Source: Thermothelomyces thermophilus ATCC 42464 (lineage: Eukaryota; Ascomycota; Sordariomycetes; Sordariales; Chaetomiaceae). From it: DNA of 64,000 nt. Under the pieces are notes generated by a model. The model was not told the origin of the DNA and did not search any database. It saw only the letters and a list, made by a program, of their open reading frames with translations. The stretch lies in NCBI RefSeq assembly GCF_000226095.1, contig NC_016472.1, positions 2,480,001 to 2,544,000 on the forward strand, given 5' to 3'. Below are positions 1 to 11,281 of this stretch, piece by piece. The position numbers and the translations under genes are program-made. Each line of letters starts with the position of its first letter. Position 1 is the stretch's first letter.

Positions 1-3000
1 ACGGTCTATTCGTTAAGTTACTAATAGTTAACGTATAACTATAGCTTTCTATCTTTCTTAGGTATAAACAGGATTAGGTAGCCTGCTAGCAATATTAACA
101 GGTAGATATATCCTCTTCAAAGGTTTTCCTCCAAATATCGCTTAAGTTCTTCGTTCTATATCTGGCTTATATAGTAAATCTTAAAGAACTTTAGTCATGC
201 TCCTTCCTTAAGCTTGATCTCGTAATCCTATAGGCCGTATTCTAGTAGTCCTTCTAGATGTTTCGGTTCAAATGCTAGGTATCCTTTGTATTCCTTTAGT
301 ACTTCCCTAGTCTTGTCTTGTCTTTTAGTTTTCCAATAGTATACGAACTTAGTTCTATCTATAGCAATGCTAGCGATTTCTTCTATCTTAACCTACTATT
401 CTAATTATAATACTCCGCATTTGTTAACGGAGAGAATAGCTATTAGCGGTTTAGCTCGTTCTTTCTATCGCGATATCGATATTGTTATACTGCCTCTTCT
501 AGAGTCTGTAGTAGTCTGCCTACTATTGTCCGTCTCTTACGGTAGATCCGTAGGATATGCCTTTCCTTAAGCATCGTCCGCTTACGATCCTTACGTACTC
601 CCTATCTTGCTAGTCAAATACGACTCTATTTGGGGTCGTAAATGGCTACTATTCTTCTAGCTAATGTCTAGGTCATAGTCTTTATATTATAGTAACCCTA
701 ATATTATATCCTTGTCGTTACCTATATCTACAATACTAAATACGACTACTATAGTCTTCCCTACTATAGTAATATTAATTAGTTCGGTCTCCTTATATAC
801 CCATTACGTTAGAAATAGCCCTTTGACTATGCTATACTTCTGCTTCATTCTCTAAGGTATCTATAGCTAATTTATAAGTGTCGGCGAAATCAGATTTATC
901 TCTACTCTACTATCTACTAGTACAAGCATTTTGTGTTATTTCCACTATGCTATTATCTATAATCGCTTATCTTACCGCCGTTGTTTAAAGATTATAGCGA
1001 TTTCCTATATTTCTGCTAGGAGGTCTCGATATAGTAGTCTCTTACGCTAGTTCCTCCTATACTACGCTACTACCTGCCGTTATATAGGCATTAATGGCTT
1101 CTAGGCCCTTCGAAGAGCCCTAACCCGTTTCTTAGGTTAATGTTAACCTCTTTAGTTGTTTAGCTAATAGTGGCTTCGTCGATCGTGCTTATTTCTATAA
1201 GCTATTAAGTACTTATAGCTTCCTACCATTAGGTCCGTTCTGCTTTCTATCGTACGTGCTATAGCTTCGTCTAAAGCTTCCGAATTCGCAATTTCTTTTC
1301 ATTTGTGTAATAGAGGCAATCGTTACTCTAGTACGAGTCCTACATGTCTCGTCCGGTTCTATAGTACCTAGGCTAGGCTTGTCTTAGAACTATTATAATG
1401 CCTTCTAGATCGCGGGCTTCGATCTTCTAAAGCAATTCGGCTGCTCCATTTCCTATATCGTAGACCTATTCTACAGGGCATAAGCTTCTATCCTCATTTC
1501 CTTATTAGGTTGGCTAGTAATTATTTTCGAATTTATTATAGAAGTAGTATCGGCATTTATATACCATATACTAGAACTAGGGCACTTGTATATATACCTT
1601 ATATCAAAGGTATAGTTATATAGCATCGCCTAGGAGGTATTAGAATTCTTTCCCAAATCCTTTCTATTATATATAGACTATAGGTACTCTAGTGCTAATA
1701 TAAGAGTATTTCTTCTAGTAGCTTTCCTATATACACTCGTCTTTTCCACGGTTTATATATATAAACTAGTATTCTAGGTTTCGTATATTATTACTAAGTT
1801 ACTAGCCGTCAAGATACTTAATATAGCTATTAGGCCTATTATATATCATAGGCTATTCTCCTTTAATAGTTTCTACAATATATTAGAGTTCCCTTATTTC
1901 GTCCCTTATTCTATTACTCTACTAGGTAAGTCGGATCAAGCGTCTATCCTATTCACATAGTTCTATATTAAGCCGAAAAACTTTATTATAGTACTATTCG
2001 ATTTGTTCCTAGAGAAATAGAATATTAGGTCCGGGTCTTTCGATTCCTTAGGTGTCGGTTATCTACGATCTATTCTACCTCTACGTAACCGTGAAACCCT
2101 ACTGCCTTAAGGCTAGGAGAATCGAAATTAGCAGTACGTATTCTCCTGCTATATCCCATTCGGCAAGTCCTATCTCTAGGTCTACAGTGACTAGTTCGGA
2201 GTACGGTGCTTGTTCGTCTTCACCATTATCGTCATATCTGAGACTGTCTGTATTACTACCCCTGTCTTTGTAGCTTATAGCCGCTACTTTGATAACGTCC
2301 TTAGTAGTTTCGTCGATGGCTATAATTTCCTTTCCAGGGACTATCTTTTACTCTTTCTTTAGGCTTCGACATTCTTATTTATAGTGCCCTTTCTTTCTAT
2401 GGTTATAGTAGGTAATATTAGACTTGTCTTTGGTTGTCTTCTTCTAGTCCTACTTCTATGCTATATCTATATCTATAGCTCTAGGGTACATTCTATATAA
2501 GGTACTAACATATGCTCGCTTTTTCTTATTATTAGCCTTAATTATAGTTCTATTTATTTGACTTTATTTTTACTACTCTTATATATAAAGTTAATTATTG
2601 ATTTTAATGGCCTATATAATATATTTGTCCAGGGTCTTAGGCTAATTATACTTATATAGCTTATCTTTAACCTTTTCCTTTAAACTATTGTAGAATAGTT
2701 ATATTAACGCCTCGTCATTAAGCTAAGACTTGAGTATGTCCTATCTAAACTATATAATATAGGAGGCTACTAACTTAGTCTATCGGAGATTGGCAAGTCT
2801 TTCTTATATATAAATCTTCTCGTCTTTATCGCTAAAAACCTTCTAAAGCTCTTCTTCGAAACGGTCGTAAGATTAGAAGACTACCTATATAAATACGTCT
2901 CGGTCGTCTTTGTCTTCCTTAATAAGATAGTTATTCTATATAGGCTCAAACCATCTAAATACCTTGCCCTCTAGTCTTATAGCTATATAGAGGACTTTAG

Positions 3001-3400
3001 CTTTGTCATCTAGAAACTTGTCGTCATTAAGCCGGAAGTAGGATTAGAGGTTTGTTAGGAATCCTATAAGATCCTCCTTAGTTCCTCCATATTTGCCAGG
3101 TAGTTTGATCTTAATATAGCTCGCTTTAGCGGTCTTAAACGCCTCGATTTTGGTGTAGGCCTTATTAACCAGTTTCTATAAGTACTTTTCGCTATACTCG
3201 AGTTCCTTAATTTAGGCTTAAATAGCCTTATCTCTCTAGTCTAACTCCTAGATCTGCTACTAGAGTTAACTAAGCTAAGTAAGCAGCTATTTAGCTATAA
3301 CATTAGTAGCTATATTAATATCAAGGTCAAAGTCACCTCCATTCTAAACTATAATAGAACAAAGGGAGTAATAGCAACGTATAACGAACCTAACTTAGAC
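1..3400 (-). mobile_element. Ty3/Gypsy LTR retrotransposon fossil, RIP-degraded, cut by the window edge
   Basis: AT-rich DNA packed with TpA. Read on the minus strand, about 3340-2330 still resembles a Gypsy Gag: a Retrotrans_gag-like stretch (GKYGGTKEDLIGFLTNL near 3100-3050) followed by a CCHC zinc-knuckle relic near 2410-2350. The rest, down to base 1, lies where pol would be. The element is thoroughly broken, with dozens of breaks, and is an old fossil. The 5' LTR should lie somewhere around 3.4-3.7 kb, but I could not draw its edges, and the 3' end is outside the window. The mutation style is that of RIP in ascomycetes. Confidence 0.75.
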
Positions 3401-3599
3401 TTCTTCTAAAAGGGTTCAGACAAAGGTAGATTAAGCAAGACAAGTAGGCAAGTCGTCTAAGGGATTTAGTAAAGCTAAAGGGTTTATAACAACATTAGAG
3501 TTATCTCTTATAATAGTTAATGATGCTTAGTATAAGTACTATAACTATAAGGGAGGTTGCTATTACTAGTAAACTCTTAGAGTCTACTATAATAAGTGA

Positions 3600-5338
3600 C
3601 TATCTATATATATATAATCCTAGTGATCATTCCTGATTACGGTGATCGTGAGTGATCGTATGGTGGTGATCACCCTAATCACTGGTGAGCGTAGTGATTA
3701 CTATGCTTCCTATGTTGTAATTAGTCCTTTTGTTCCTTTGACTTGATTGGCCTATTCGTGCTAATGGCTTAGGTGGTATCTGTATATATATTTCTGTGAT
3801 AAATAGATATTGATCTAAGTTACCCTAGGTATCTTACTAACCTATATATAAATTAGGGAGTTTACTAGCTGAATACTCTAGGTATAAGGAGCTAGCTATA
3901 TAATAGTTAGAAAAGGCTAGATGACCTGGTTCCTTTATAGAAATCCTATCCTTTAAACCTAGTAAGCCTATAAGATAGATTTAGTTTACGTTAATAGCGC
4001 TACTAACTTAGTTATATATAGTTAGTGGCTATAGCTAAATATCCTAGCTATTAAGGACATTTTACTAGCTAACCGTTAGAATATAGATAAATATAATATT
4101 ATAGAAGGCTAGAGAACTAATAGGCTAGTAATTAGAAGTATTTAAATATATATAATATAATAAAAGGTTCCTAGTTTATAGGTATAGACTTCCTTCCTTA
4201 AATGTATCTTAGTAATAAGGATATTACTCCCTCTAGTTATTATCTTTAAGGGTAAGAGTCTTTAATAATAGTAGTTTCCTCTTAATAAGATTAAATTAAA
4301 GGACTAGAAGTTTATAGTAACTAAAAAAGACTAGACTAATAATAATATTATATTAGAATTGCTATAAAAGGTATTTATCCCTTATATATAGCTATAAGAT
4401 CCTTTATAATAATAACTCCTTATATTAGATAGTTATAATAGCTATATAACTAAGGATTTTATATAGGTATATTTTAAGAATAATATCTAGTTACTCTTTT
4501 TACCTCTATATACCTTATATATCCTCTAACCGTTAGATTTATTAGTCTTTTCTCCCCTAAAGTATATATACCAGAAGCTCCTTAATAATATAACTTCCTA
4601 GACCGATTTAATAGTTCCAGATAAGCAGTTAATAATCAAATATATTATAAGGGCTTGGAAAGAGGCTATTATAGCCTAGAATATCAAAGTAAAATAGAAG
4701 GTATTAAGGTTATAGCTAGTTTATATAGCTAAACCCTTAATAAGTAAACTTCTATTAGAAACTTCTAATAATATAGCTAATACTAATAAATAGCTAACTT
4801 CTATATAGACTCTAGAACCTGTTTAATACTCCTAGCCTTTAAAAGGAGCCGTTAATCCATTTTTTAGTACACTATAGAAAAGGTTAGACTTATATAGTCA
4901 GCTAATCAACCTAGCTACCAAGACTTAGTACCTCTCTATATATAGGCTCTTATTTAGGAAGGTTAAAAAAGCGTTCGACCGGAAGGACTTTTAACTGGCC
5001 TAGTTATAACAGGAAAACGAAGCTCTAAAGGTATAGTTAGAAGTAGCTCGGCCGTCGAAGAGGAAGAGGGTAGTTACGGATCCGAACGAGCAGTTCGCTA
5101 TGATGAAACAGATCCACCAGGCCCAGGTTAAAGCCGGCCGTGTAGAGGACCCTGTAGCTGAAGAAAGCGGCTCAGAAAGTGTAGATTCAATGGCTTCCTA
5201 TATTGTAGTGGGTTGAACAGACTGTTGTATAGAAGGTTGAAGATAATGGGTGGGTGTGGGTGCCAAGGTTTGCCAAGTGTTCTATTGATGGGGTGTTCCA
5301 TTGATAGGGGGTCCGACTTATGTTTTTGGTCGAACAGT
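3600..5338 (+). mobile_element. pogo/Fot1-type DNA transposon relic (DDE transposase), partly RIP-eroded
   Basis: In translation the plus strand keeps the succession of Fot1/pogo transposase motifs: an IEGQG-like block near 4095-4115, FKGKSLQQ.WFP near 4249-4290, QPLDLLVFSPLK near 4517-4560 and FRKVKKAFDRKDF near 4953-4990. A clean C-terminus then runs to a stop at 5214-5216. Upstream of about 4970 the frame is full of stops from C-to-T change, while downstream it is intact. The probable 3' end is the inverted-repeat-like run ending CGAACAGT at 5338, directly followed by TA (5339-5340), the target dinucleotide of this superfamily. The 5' end is only approximate. A 17-bp imperfect tandem repeat sits at about 5278-5310. 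It is non-autonomous as it stands. Confidence 0.8.
4970..5216 (+). pseudogene. C-terminal end of the pogo/Fot1 transposase
   Basis: This is the only readable part of the transposase, about 80 codons, running through QQENEALKVQLEVARPSKRK, FAMMKQIHQAQVKAG and SMASYIVVG to the stop at 5214-5216. Two or three RIP-type stops remain at its start. The sequence is GC-normal, unlike the AT-rich DNA just upstream. It matches the basic, Gln/Lys-rich tail of Fot1-like proteins, which follows the DDE domain. It has no start codon of its own and is not a gene. Confidence 0.7.
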
Positions 5339-5340
5339 TA

Positions 5341-6131
5341 ATTAGTCGATTAATTCATGTCTACAATTAATTATCCAACCTATAATTACTACCTTAGATC
5401 AGGTACCTAGCTTACCTGTGCGAAGCTTTCCGTTCTTCCCTTTAAACAACTCGGATGCGGAGATGAAAAGGTGCGATGCTTTTGTCACAGGAGGCTAAAA
5501 AAGGGAGGTACATACCTTACCTATCTTAGGTGTCAGGCCGCCCCCATATAGGACCCCTGAAGTCATGCAGCAGTGGCGTGTTAATCTGGGCTCGGGCGAG
5601 AGTTGCCTAACAGGACGAACTTTTGCATGCGCAGCGAACAACGGCCTGATCCGTATGCAGGTAGGCTCCCCGAAAGGGCAGCAACTTGGCATTAGCGAAC
5701 CCCAGAAAGCGTTAAAAAGGCTTTGGCCCCCCTAATTGGCTTCTGCGCATTCCCCGCGGCTGTCGGGAGGACGGGTAACGGAGCGAGGCCGCTAAGTCTG
5801 ATCTAGGCAGTCTGCGGCTCTTGGTGCTCCGAGAATGACACCTTTCTTCAACATCCCGGGCTGGGGCCCGTGACGCTTTGTCGGTAAATAGTGTAAATTA
5901 GGTGTGGTTTATGGCGGCGGGGTGAGTTGATTTGGTTTCTTTGTCTCAAAGTTGCGATCCATAATTAAGGCATTATTAACTCTCTGTTCCCACCTCAGGC
6001 TCTCAAACCCGTATTTTCATCAGTTAATTACCTCTCTACTATAAGCTCAATTCCTCTCTCGCTCCCCTTTCATCACTTCTCTCTTTTGTCTTTGCTTTTG
6101 TGGAAAACAACATTAGGCCCAGCCGGAAACA
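5341..6131. other. Intergenic region, promoter side of the first SET gene
   Basis: No gene is supported. Several TAATTA motifs occur (near 5339, 5366, 5382, 5962 and 6026). Pyrimidine-rich DNA just before 6132 fits a fungal promoter and 5' leader. The open frames here are short and show no coding character. Confidence 0.5.
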
Positions 6132-8540
6132 ATGGCGGTCACGGTCACGGTCACACAACAACAACAACAACAACCACAACAACCACAAGCGAGCGTGGCC
6201 CCGAGCAAGCCCAAGGCCGGGATGGTGCCCCCGCGGAGGCTGACCAAGGAGGAGCTGATCAATACGCACAATGCGCACCTCAAGCAGCAAAAGAGCTCGC
6301 CCAACGCGCCGCGGGCGGTGAAGCAGCCCGTCATGTCGGAGGCGTACCCGGCGTCGACAAAGTCGATTCGGGAGCTGGAAATTGTAAATGAAATCCAAAA
6401 ACAGATCTTCGAAACATTTTTTTGTTTGGTTTGGCGTGCCCAGGCTGATGTTGTTTTTCTCTCTCTCTTCTTTCTTCGCTCTCGGCGATTTGCAGATCCC
6501 ACTGAGCGAGCTCCGCGCCGAGACGCACCACCGCGGCAAGGGCATCATCGTCAAGCTGGTCAGCGCGCCGTACGTCGGGGCCGGGGCGGTAAGCATCGCC
6601 GAGGACGAGTTCGGCAACGCGGTCCGGCTGGCCATCTACAACCAGCCCGACTCGTCCATCCTGTCGGGCGCCCCCGAGGGCTGCGTCGTGGCCGTCAAGG
6701 AGCCCTACTACCGGAGCAACGGGGCGCCCGACGACTTCATCGTCTGCGTCGACCACCCGTCCGACGTCGTCCTGCTGCGCTTCGCCGACCCCATCATCCC
6801 GGAGCCGCTCCGGCTCGGCCCGCTGCTCAAGACGGCCGAGGAGTGGAGGAACGCGGGCGACCGGGCCTTTATCGAGAAGGACTTTCCCACCTCGGTCTTC
6901 TGGTGCGTCGACTTCATTTCTTCTCTTTTTACTTATGGCAACCAAAGCTGACAACAAGTTCCTTGTGCTTCTTCTTTTTTCGGTGCAACAGTTACGGCGA
7001 GGCGCTGCAGGTGTCGGAGGATGAGGGCTTCCGACATGCCGTGTACGCGAAGCGGGCCAACATCAACCTGATCCTGGGGCGGTACGACGCGGCCAAGGCG
7101 GACGCGCTGGCCTCGCGGACGGGGACGTCGGCGCGGGACTGGCGGGCGTACTACAACGCCGGGCGGGCGGCGTACGGGCTGTGCGAGTACCGCGAGAGCG
7201 AAGAGCTGCTGAGCCGGGCGCTGGAGATGGCCGAACCGGGGTCCCAGCACGAGAAGGTCTTGAGGGAACTCGAGCGGTGCCGGGCACGGCTGCGCGAGGA
7301 GGCGACGGGCGAGTACGACTTCGCGGCGATGCGGGCGTCGCTGGGGCCCCGGTCGGTGCACATGGACCGCGGCTCGTTCCTGGCCAACACGCGCGTGGGC
7401 GAGTCGGCGCGGCACGGGGGCGGGCGGGGGCTGTTCGCGACGCGCGACCTCGCGGCGGGCGAGCTGGTCATGGTCGAGAAGGCGACCCTGATGCCGAACC
7501 AGTACGAGCCATCGCGCGCGTCGGCCGCCCTCTACGCCCTCATGGTTCGCCAGCTGTGCGACAATCCGTCCCTGGCCGGGCCGGTGCTGGGCCTGTACGA
7601 CGGCGGGTATGCCCGCACGGGGGCCGAAGGCACCCTGGTCGACGGCGTCCCCGTCGTCGACGTCTTCCTGGTCGAGTCGATCCGGACCAAGAACTGCTTC
7701 AGCGGGCCTCGGTCCACCGTCGACGACACCCGCCCGGGGGGCGGTGCCGGGCACGTCCTGCCCGACGGCAGCCCGGCCCGCCGCGGCATGGCCAAGGGCC
7801 TCTGGGTGCACTCCAGCCGCGTCAACCACAGCTGCGTGCCCAACACGATGCGGTCCTTCGTCGGCGACATGCTCATCAGCCGGGCCGCGCGCGACATCAA
7901 GGCGGGCGAGGAGCTGTTCCAGCAGTACGTGCCCGTACGGACCGTCGTCGACGTGCGCAACGCCCAGCTCCGCGAGTCGTGGGGGTTCGAGTGCGCGTGC
8001 GAGCTGTGCGCGCGCGAGTCCCGCAGCCCGGAGCACATGCTGGCCCGGCGCAAGGAGCTGGTCGCCGCCGTCGAGAGGCTGTGCAACAAGAAGGTGCCCG
8101 GCCGCGAGCTCGTCCCGGACGCCGCCATCCGCGCCGTCGACCGCCTGACCCGCCAGCTCGACGACGCCCACGAGCCGGACCTGTACGCGGACGGCATCCC
8201 CCGCCTGACGCTCGTCTACCCCTGCAACTGGCTCGTCGCCGCCCACCGCGGCCGCAAGAACCACGCAAAGGTCGTCCGCTACGCCCTCCAGGTCCTGCGC
8301 TGCTTCGGCTTCCGCGCGCCCCGCGAGCCCGCCGACCAGTGGGACCCCCGCGACATGTACGCCGCCTCGGGCGACGCCACCCTCATGACCGTCCACGTCG
8401 TCGCCACCCTCCGCACCCTCGCCGAGGCCTACGGCGCCCTCGGCCGCGACGACATGGCCCGGCGCTGCATCGACGCCGCCAAGCTCGGCTATACCATCAT
8501 CACCGGCTTCGAGAACGACCTGTCCACCCTGGACAAATAG
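6132..8540 (+). CDS. TPR and SET domain protein (SMYD-like)
   Basis: Likely a protein-lysine methyltransferase of the TPR-SET/SMYD type, nuclear or cytosolic. Model: exons 6132-6383, 6496-6902 and 6992-8540, giving 735 aa. The introns are gtaaat...gcag (phase 0) and gtgcgt...acag, and the three frames join without shift. The N-terminus is Gln-rich (about residues 9-17). Helical TPR-like repeats lie around residues 205-330 (WRNAGDRAFIEKDFPTSVFW, then AVYAKRANINLILGRYDAAK). The SET domain starts near 350 (GRGLFATRDLAAGELV). The cofactor motif NHSCVPN is near 497, GEELFQQY follows, and a CACELC post-SET cysteine cluster lies near 553. The start has a purine-context ATG and is the first in frame. 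The substrate cannot be read from the sequence. The next gene is a second SET protein in the same orientation. Confidence 0.85.
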   Translation: MAVTVTVTQQQQQQPQQPQASVAPSKPKAGMVPPRRLTKEELINTHNAHLKQQKSSPNAPRAVKQPVMSEAYPASTKSIRELEIVNEIQKQIFETFFCLVWRAQADVVFLSLFFLRSRRFADPTERAPRRDAPPRQGHHRQAGQRAVRRGRGGKHRRGRVRQRGPAGHLQPARLVHPVGRPRGLRRGRQGALLPEQRGARRLHRLRRPPVRRRPAALRRPHHPGAAPARPAAQDGRGVEERGRPGLYREGLSHLGLLVRRLHFFSFYLWQPKLTTSSLCFFFFRCNSYGEALQVSEDEGFRHAVYAKRANINLILGRYDAAKADALASRTGTSARDWRAYYNAGRAAYGLCEYRESEELLSRALEMAEPGSQHEKVLRELERCRARLREEATGEYDFAAMRASLGPRSVHMDRGSFLANTRVGESARHGGGRGLFATRDLAAGELVMVEKATLMPNQYEPSRASAALYALMVRQLCDNPSLAGPVLGLYDGGYARTGAEGTLVDGVPVVDVFLVESIRTKNCFSGPRSTVDDTRPGGGAGHVLPDGSPARRGMAKGLWVHSSRVNHSCVPNTMRSFVGDMLISRAARDIKAGEELFQQYVPVRTVVDVRNAQLRESWGFECACELCARESRSPEHMLARRKELVAAVERLCNKKVPGRELVPDAAIRAVDRLTRQLDDAHEPDLYADGIPRLTLVYPCNWLVAAHRGRKNHAKVVRYALQVLRCFGFRAPREPADQWDPRDMYAASGDATLMTVHVVATLRTLAEAYGALGRDDMARRCIDAAKLGYTIITGFENDLSTLDK

Positions 8541-9584
8541 ACATTATTATTAGCTATTGGTCCCCAGTTGTGGGTGATGAGATAAACACTTGTTGTATTC
8601 TAAACAGCACTTTGGCAACCGGTAACTCGAAATTCTTCTGGTTTGGTTTTAATTGGCCTGTATACTTAAGGTATTCTTCGTTGCCAGTTGTGCACTTGTG
8701 GCTTCAGTACGATATTGTCATTCTCGGAGAGCAGCACGTAGATATTTACTTCGTTTCACTGCTATGTGCCGATTACCTAGTCCATTTCCCGTCCTCCAGA
8801 GTTCCCTTTTCTTTGTTTATTAACATGACAACATCTCTCTTAACCAGCCTCCGCACTTTCCAATGCAGAAAGATCGTCAATGCCAATGCCATGAGCCACA
8901 TTGTTAGTGAAAACTTCCAATGATCCCCCATGTCGGTCATAAGAGAGCGCCGAAAGGTGTGAGGCTAATGAAGTCACTGTTAACTAGGTTGCTAGAGCTA
9001 CTTTAGTCATGGGTATTACAACAATGAGAAAGGAACTTCCTTTTTTTCTTTTTTACTTTCTTTCTTATGCTTTTAAATGCATCTTCGTTCAAGTCTCAAA
9101 GAGTGCCCTGAGGATAGTCCTCGAGGCCAGAAGCGCTCGCATGGGGTTAGGGTTACCCCTTTTCTCCCAATCGAGGGCGCTTGTCCTGTAATTATGGAAT
9201 AAATACGGATTATTTATTACGCACCTCCAGATACAGTGCGTAGCAGCAAGGCATTTCTGAAACGTTGTTCATTTACCCAGTTCGGTTGTCCGAGCCTGGA
9301 GGGAGTTCCTCCGATAAATCAACTTGGCAGCGCCGCATCCTCAAGTGGTAATAATTAATAACATTTAGGCAAATGAATAACACCGTCCATTGGCCACGTT
9401 CCGCGGAACTGATGGACAGGCTCGAGATGTGAGTACGTTGGTGAATCAAGAGCTAGAACACAATAAGCCTTTACTTTTTACTTTGTGTTTTCTTACTTTC
9501 TCTTTTACATCAGTTTTACTATCAACCTATATTACCTCATCGATGTGATCCTAGTCCCGACTGTTCTGCTGGGTTAGACACGCG
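8541..9584. other. Intergenic region between the two SET genes
   Basis: No coding frame with family similarity or convincing splice structure. It holds the 3' flank of the first SET gene and the promoter of the second, with TAATTA sites near 9189 and 9351. Confidence 0.45.
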
Positions 9585-11281
9585 ATGTACCGGCTTCCTA
9601 TCATCGTTGCATTGTCCGTTGCGAGAACGGCCGCTGCTTTCCAACAACAACAATCTGAAGAAATCAACAGTTGCGCATGGAGTCCGCTGACCCCCGAATA
9701 TCAGCTCACATGTCCCGCGCCCTTCTTGAGACATCGACGGGCATCTTCCGGTTCCAACTTCGGGTTCCCGAGAGCCCGCAGCGAGGTGGATGAAGGATAC
9801 TACTATGAACTCTCGGCAGGGCACGACCTTCCAGACCCGTGGGAGGGGCCAGAGCAGTGTCACGCAGGGTTCTGCCTCTTCTCGAACCCGGAGGCAGGGG
9901 GCGGCCTGTCCCTGATCACGACACCCCGCATAGCCCACCTGATCGCCACCTCGAAGGAGATTCCCGAGAGCACGGGAATCGAGCCAGAAGCCTTTTATGA
10001 GGCCGAGGTCCCAAGCAAGGGGAGCGGGCTGATCGCCAACCGAACGATCCGCAAGGGCGAGGTCATCATGCAGCGGGGGCCGGTCCTGCTGATCCAGTCA
10101 GTCCCGCACATAGACCTCGAGCCCGGGAGGCGGCTGGAGCTGTACCAGGCCGCCGTCGACCGGCTGCCGGAGCCGATGCGGTCCCGGTTCCTGCGCCAGA
10201 CCGGCGACACGGTCTACGACAAGGTCGAGAAGAACTCGTTCCGCGTCTTTCTGGACGGCGACAGGAAGCACTCCATCCACCTCGGTCTCTTTCCCGACGT
10301 GAGCAAGTTCAACCACGACTGCCGGCCAAAGTAATTTTTTTGTTTTTTTTGTGTTTTTTTTTGCCCCTTCTTTCTATTTCACCGTCTGTCTAATTACATG
10401 TCATGAGAGCTATGAATGTCTGACACCGCATGGATGAACCATAATACAGCGTGCACTACCGTATCTCGGACCTCACGCACACCACTGTCGCGGTCCGCGA
10501 CATCCCCGCGGGCGAGGAGCTGACCATCTCGTACATCTACGGCCTGAAGCCGCGGGCGGAGCGCCTCGAGCAGCTGAGCGAGTGGGGGTTTATGTGTACG
10601 TGCCCGCAGTGCGCGCTCTCGGAGCCCGAGGCGGGCGCGTCCGACAACCGGATCCGGCAGATCAAGATGCTTGAGGACGAGATCGAGGAGCTCGTGGCCA
10701 AGGGGGCGCCTCGCGGGCACCACCACCACCAACACCACCACCACCGCAACCGCAACCAAGGCCGAGATGATACGTCGTCTTCGCCGTCTCCCGAATCAGG
10801 AGGCCAAGAATCGACCGCAACCACGGCCACGGCCACGGCAACGGCAACGGCAACGGCTGAAACGGCGGCGGCGGCGGCGGCGGCAGTGCTCCGGCCCGAG
10901 CTGGGCGCCAGGCTGGTCGAGCTGTACCGCGAGAAGCGGCTGGACGCCTACATGGCGCCCGCGCTGACCCGCGCCGCCCTGCTCTACTCCATGTTCGGGC
11001 ACGAGGAGCGCGCGCGCGAGTACGCCCGCGAGGCCGTCGGCGCCCTCGAGCGCGAGGTGGGCCCCCGCGCCGGCGACCTCGGCCCGATGCGCGCCCTCGC
11101 CCGCGATCCCAAATCGCACTGGTCCTGGGCCGTCAAGGTCACCAGTGGCGACAAGAAGGCGGCGGCGGCGGCGGCGGCGGCGGGGAGGAGGAGGAACGGG
11201 ACCTTGGGGGCGAGGTCTGGGGGGGAGCGGGCACGGCTGGGGAAAGGGAAGCGGGAGAAGGAGAAGGGTGTGCGCGGATGA
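9585..11281 (+). CDS. SET domain protein with an N-terminal signal peptide
   Basis: Exons 9585-10330 and 10450-11281, 525 aa. The intron (gtaatt...acag) splits the Asn codon of NHDCRPN, the conserved SET motif, so the junction is well supported. Residues 1-18 (MYRLPIIVALSVARTAAA) form a typical cleavable signal peptide, unexpected for a histone-type methyltransferase. The SET core runs from about 138 (FYEAEVPSKGSGLIANRTIR) to GEELTISYIYG near 265, then a CTCPQC post-SET cluster near 291. The C-terminus is low-complexity (His-rich HHHHQHHHH, Thr/Ala and Ala runs) and ends basic. Secreted or ER-routed SET proteins are a known expansion in Sordariomycetes, with unknown substrates. An intron in the SET core and the short lengths of the other frames exclude the overlapping ORFs. 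Confidence 0.85.

Noticed and set aside
7181-8923. 580-aa open frame overlapping the first SET gene
   Set aside because: Pro/Arg/Ala-rich shadow of GC-rich coding DNA in another frame. The SET motifs lie in the other frame.
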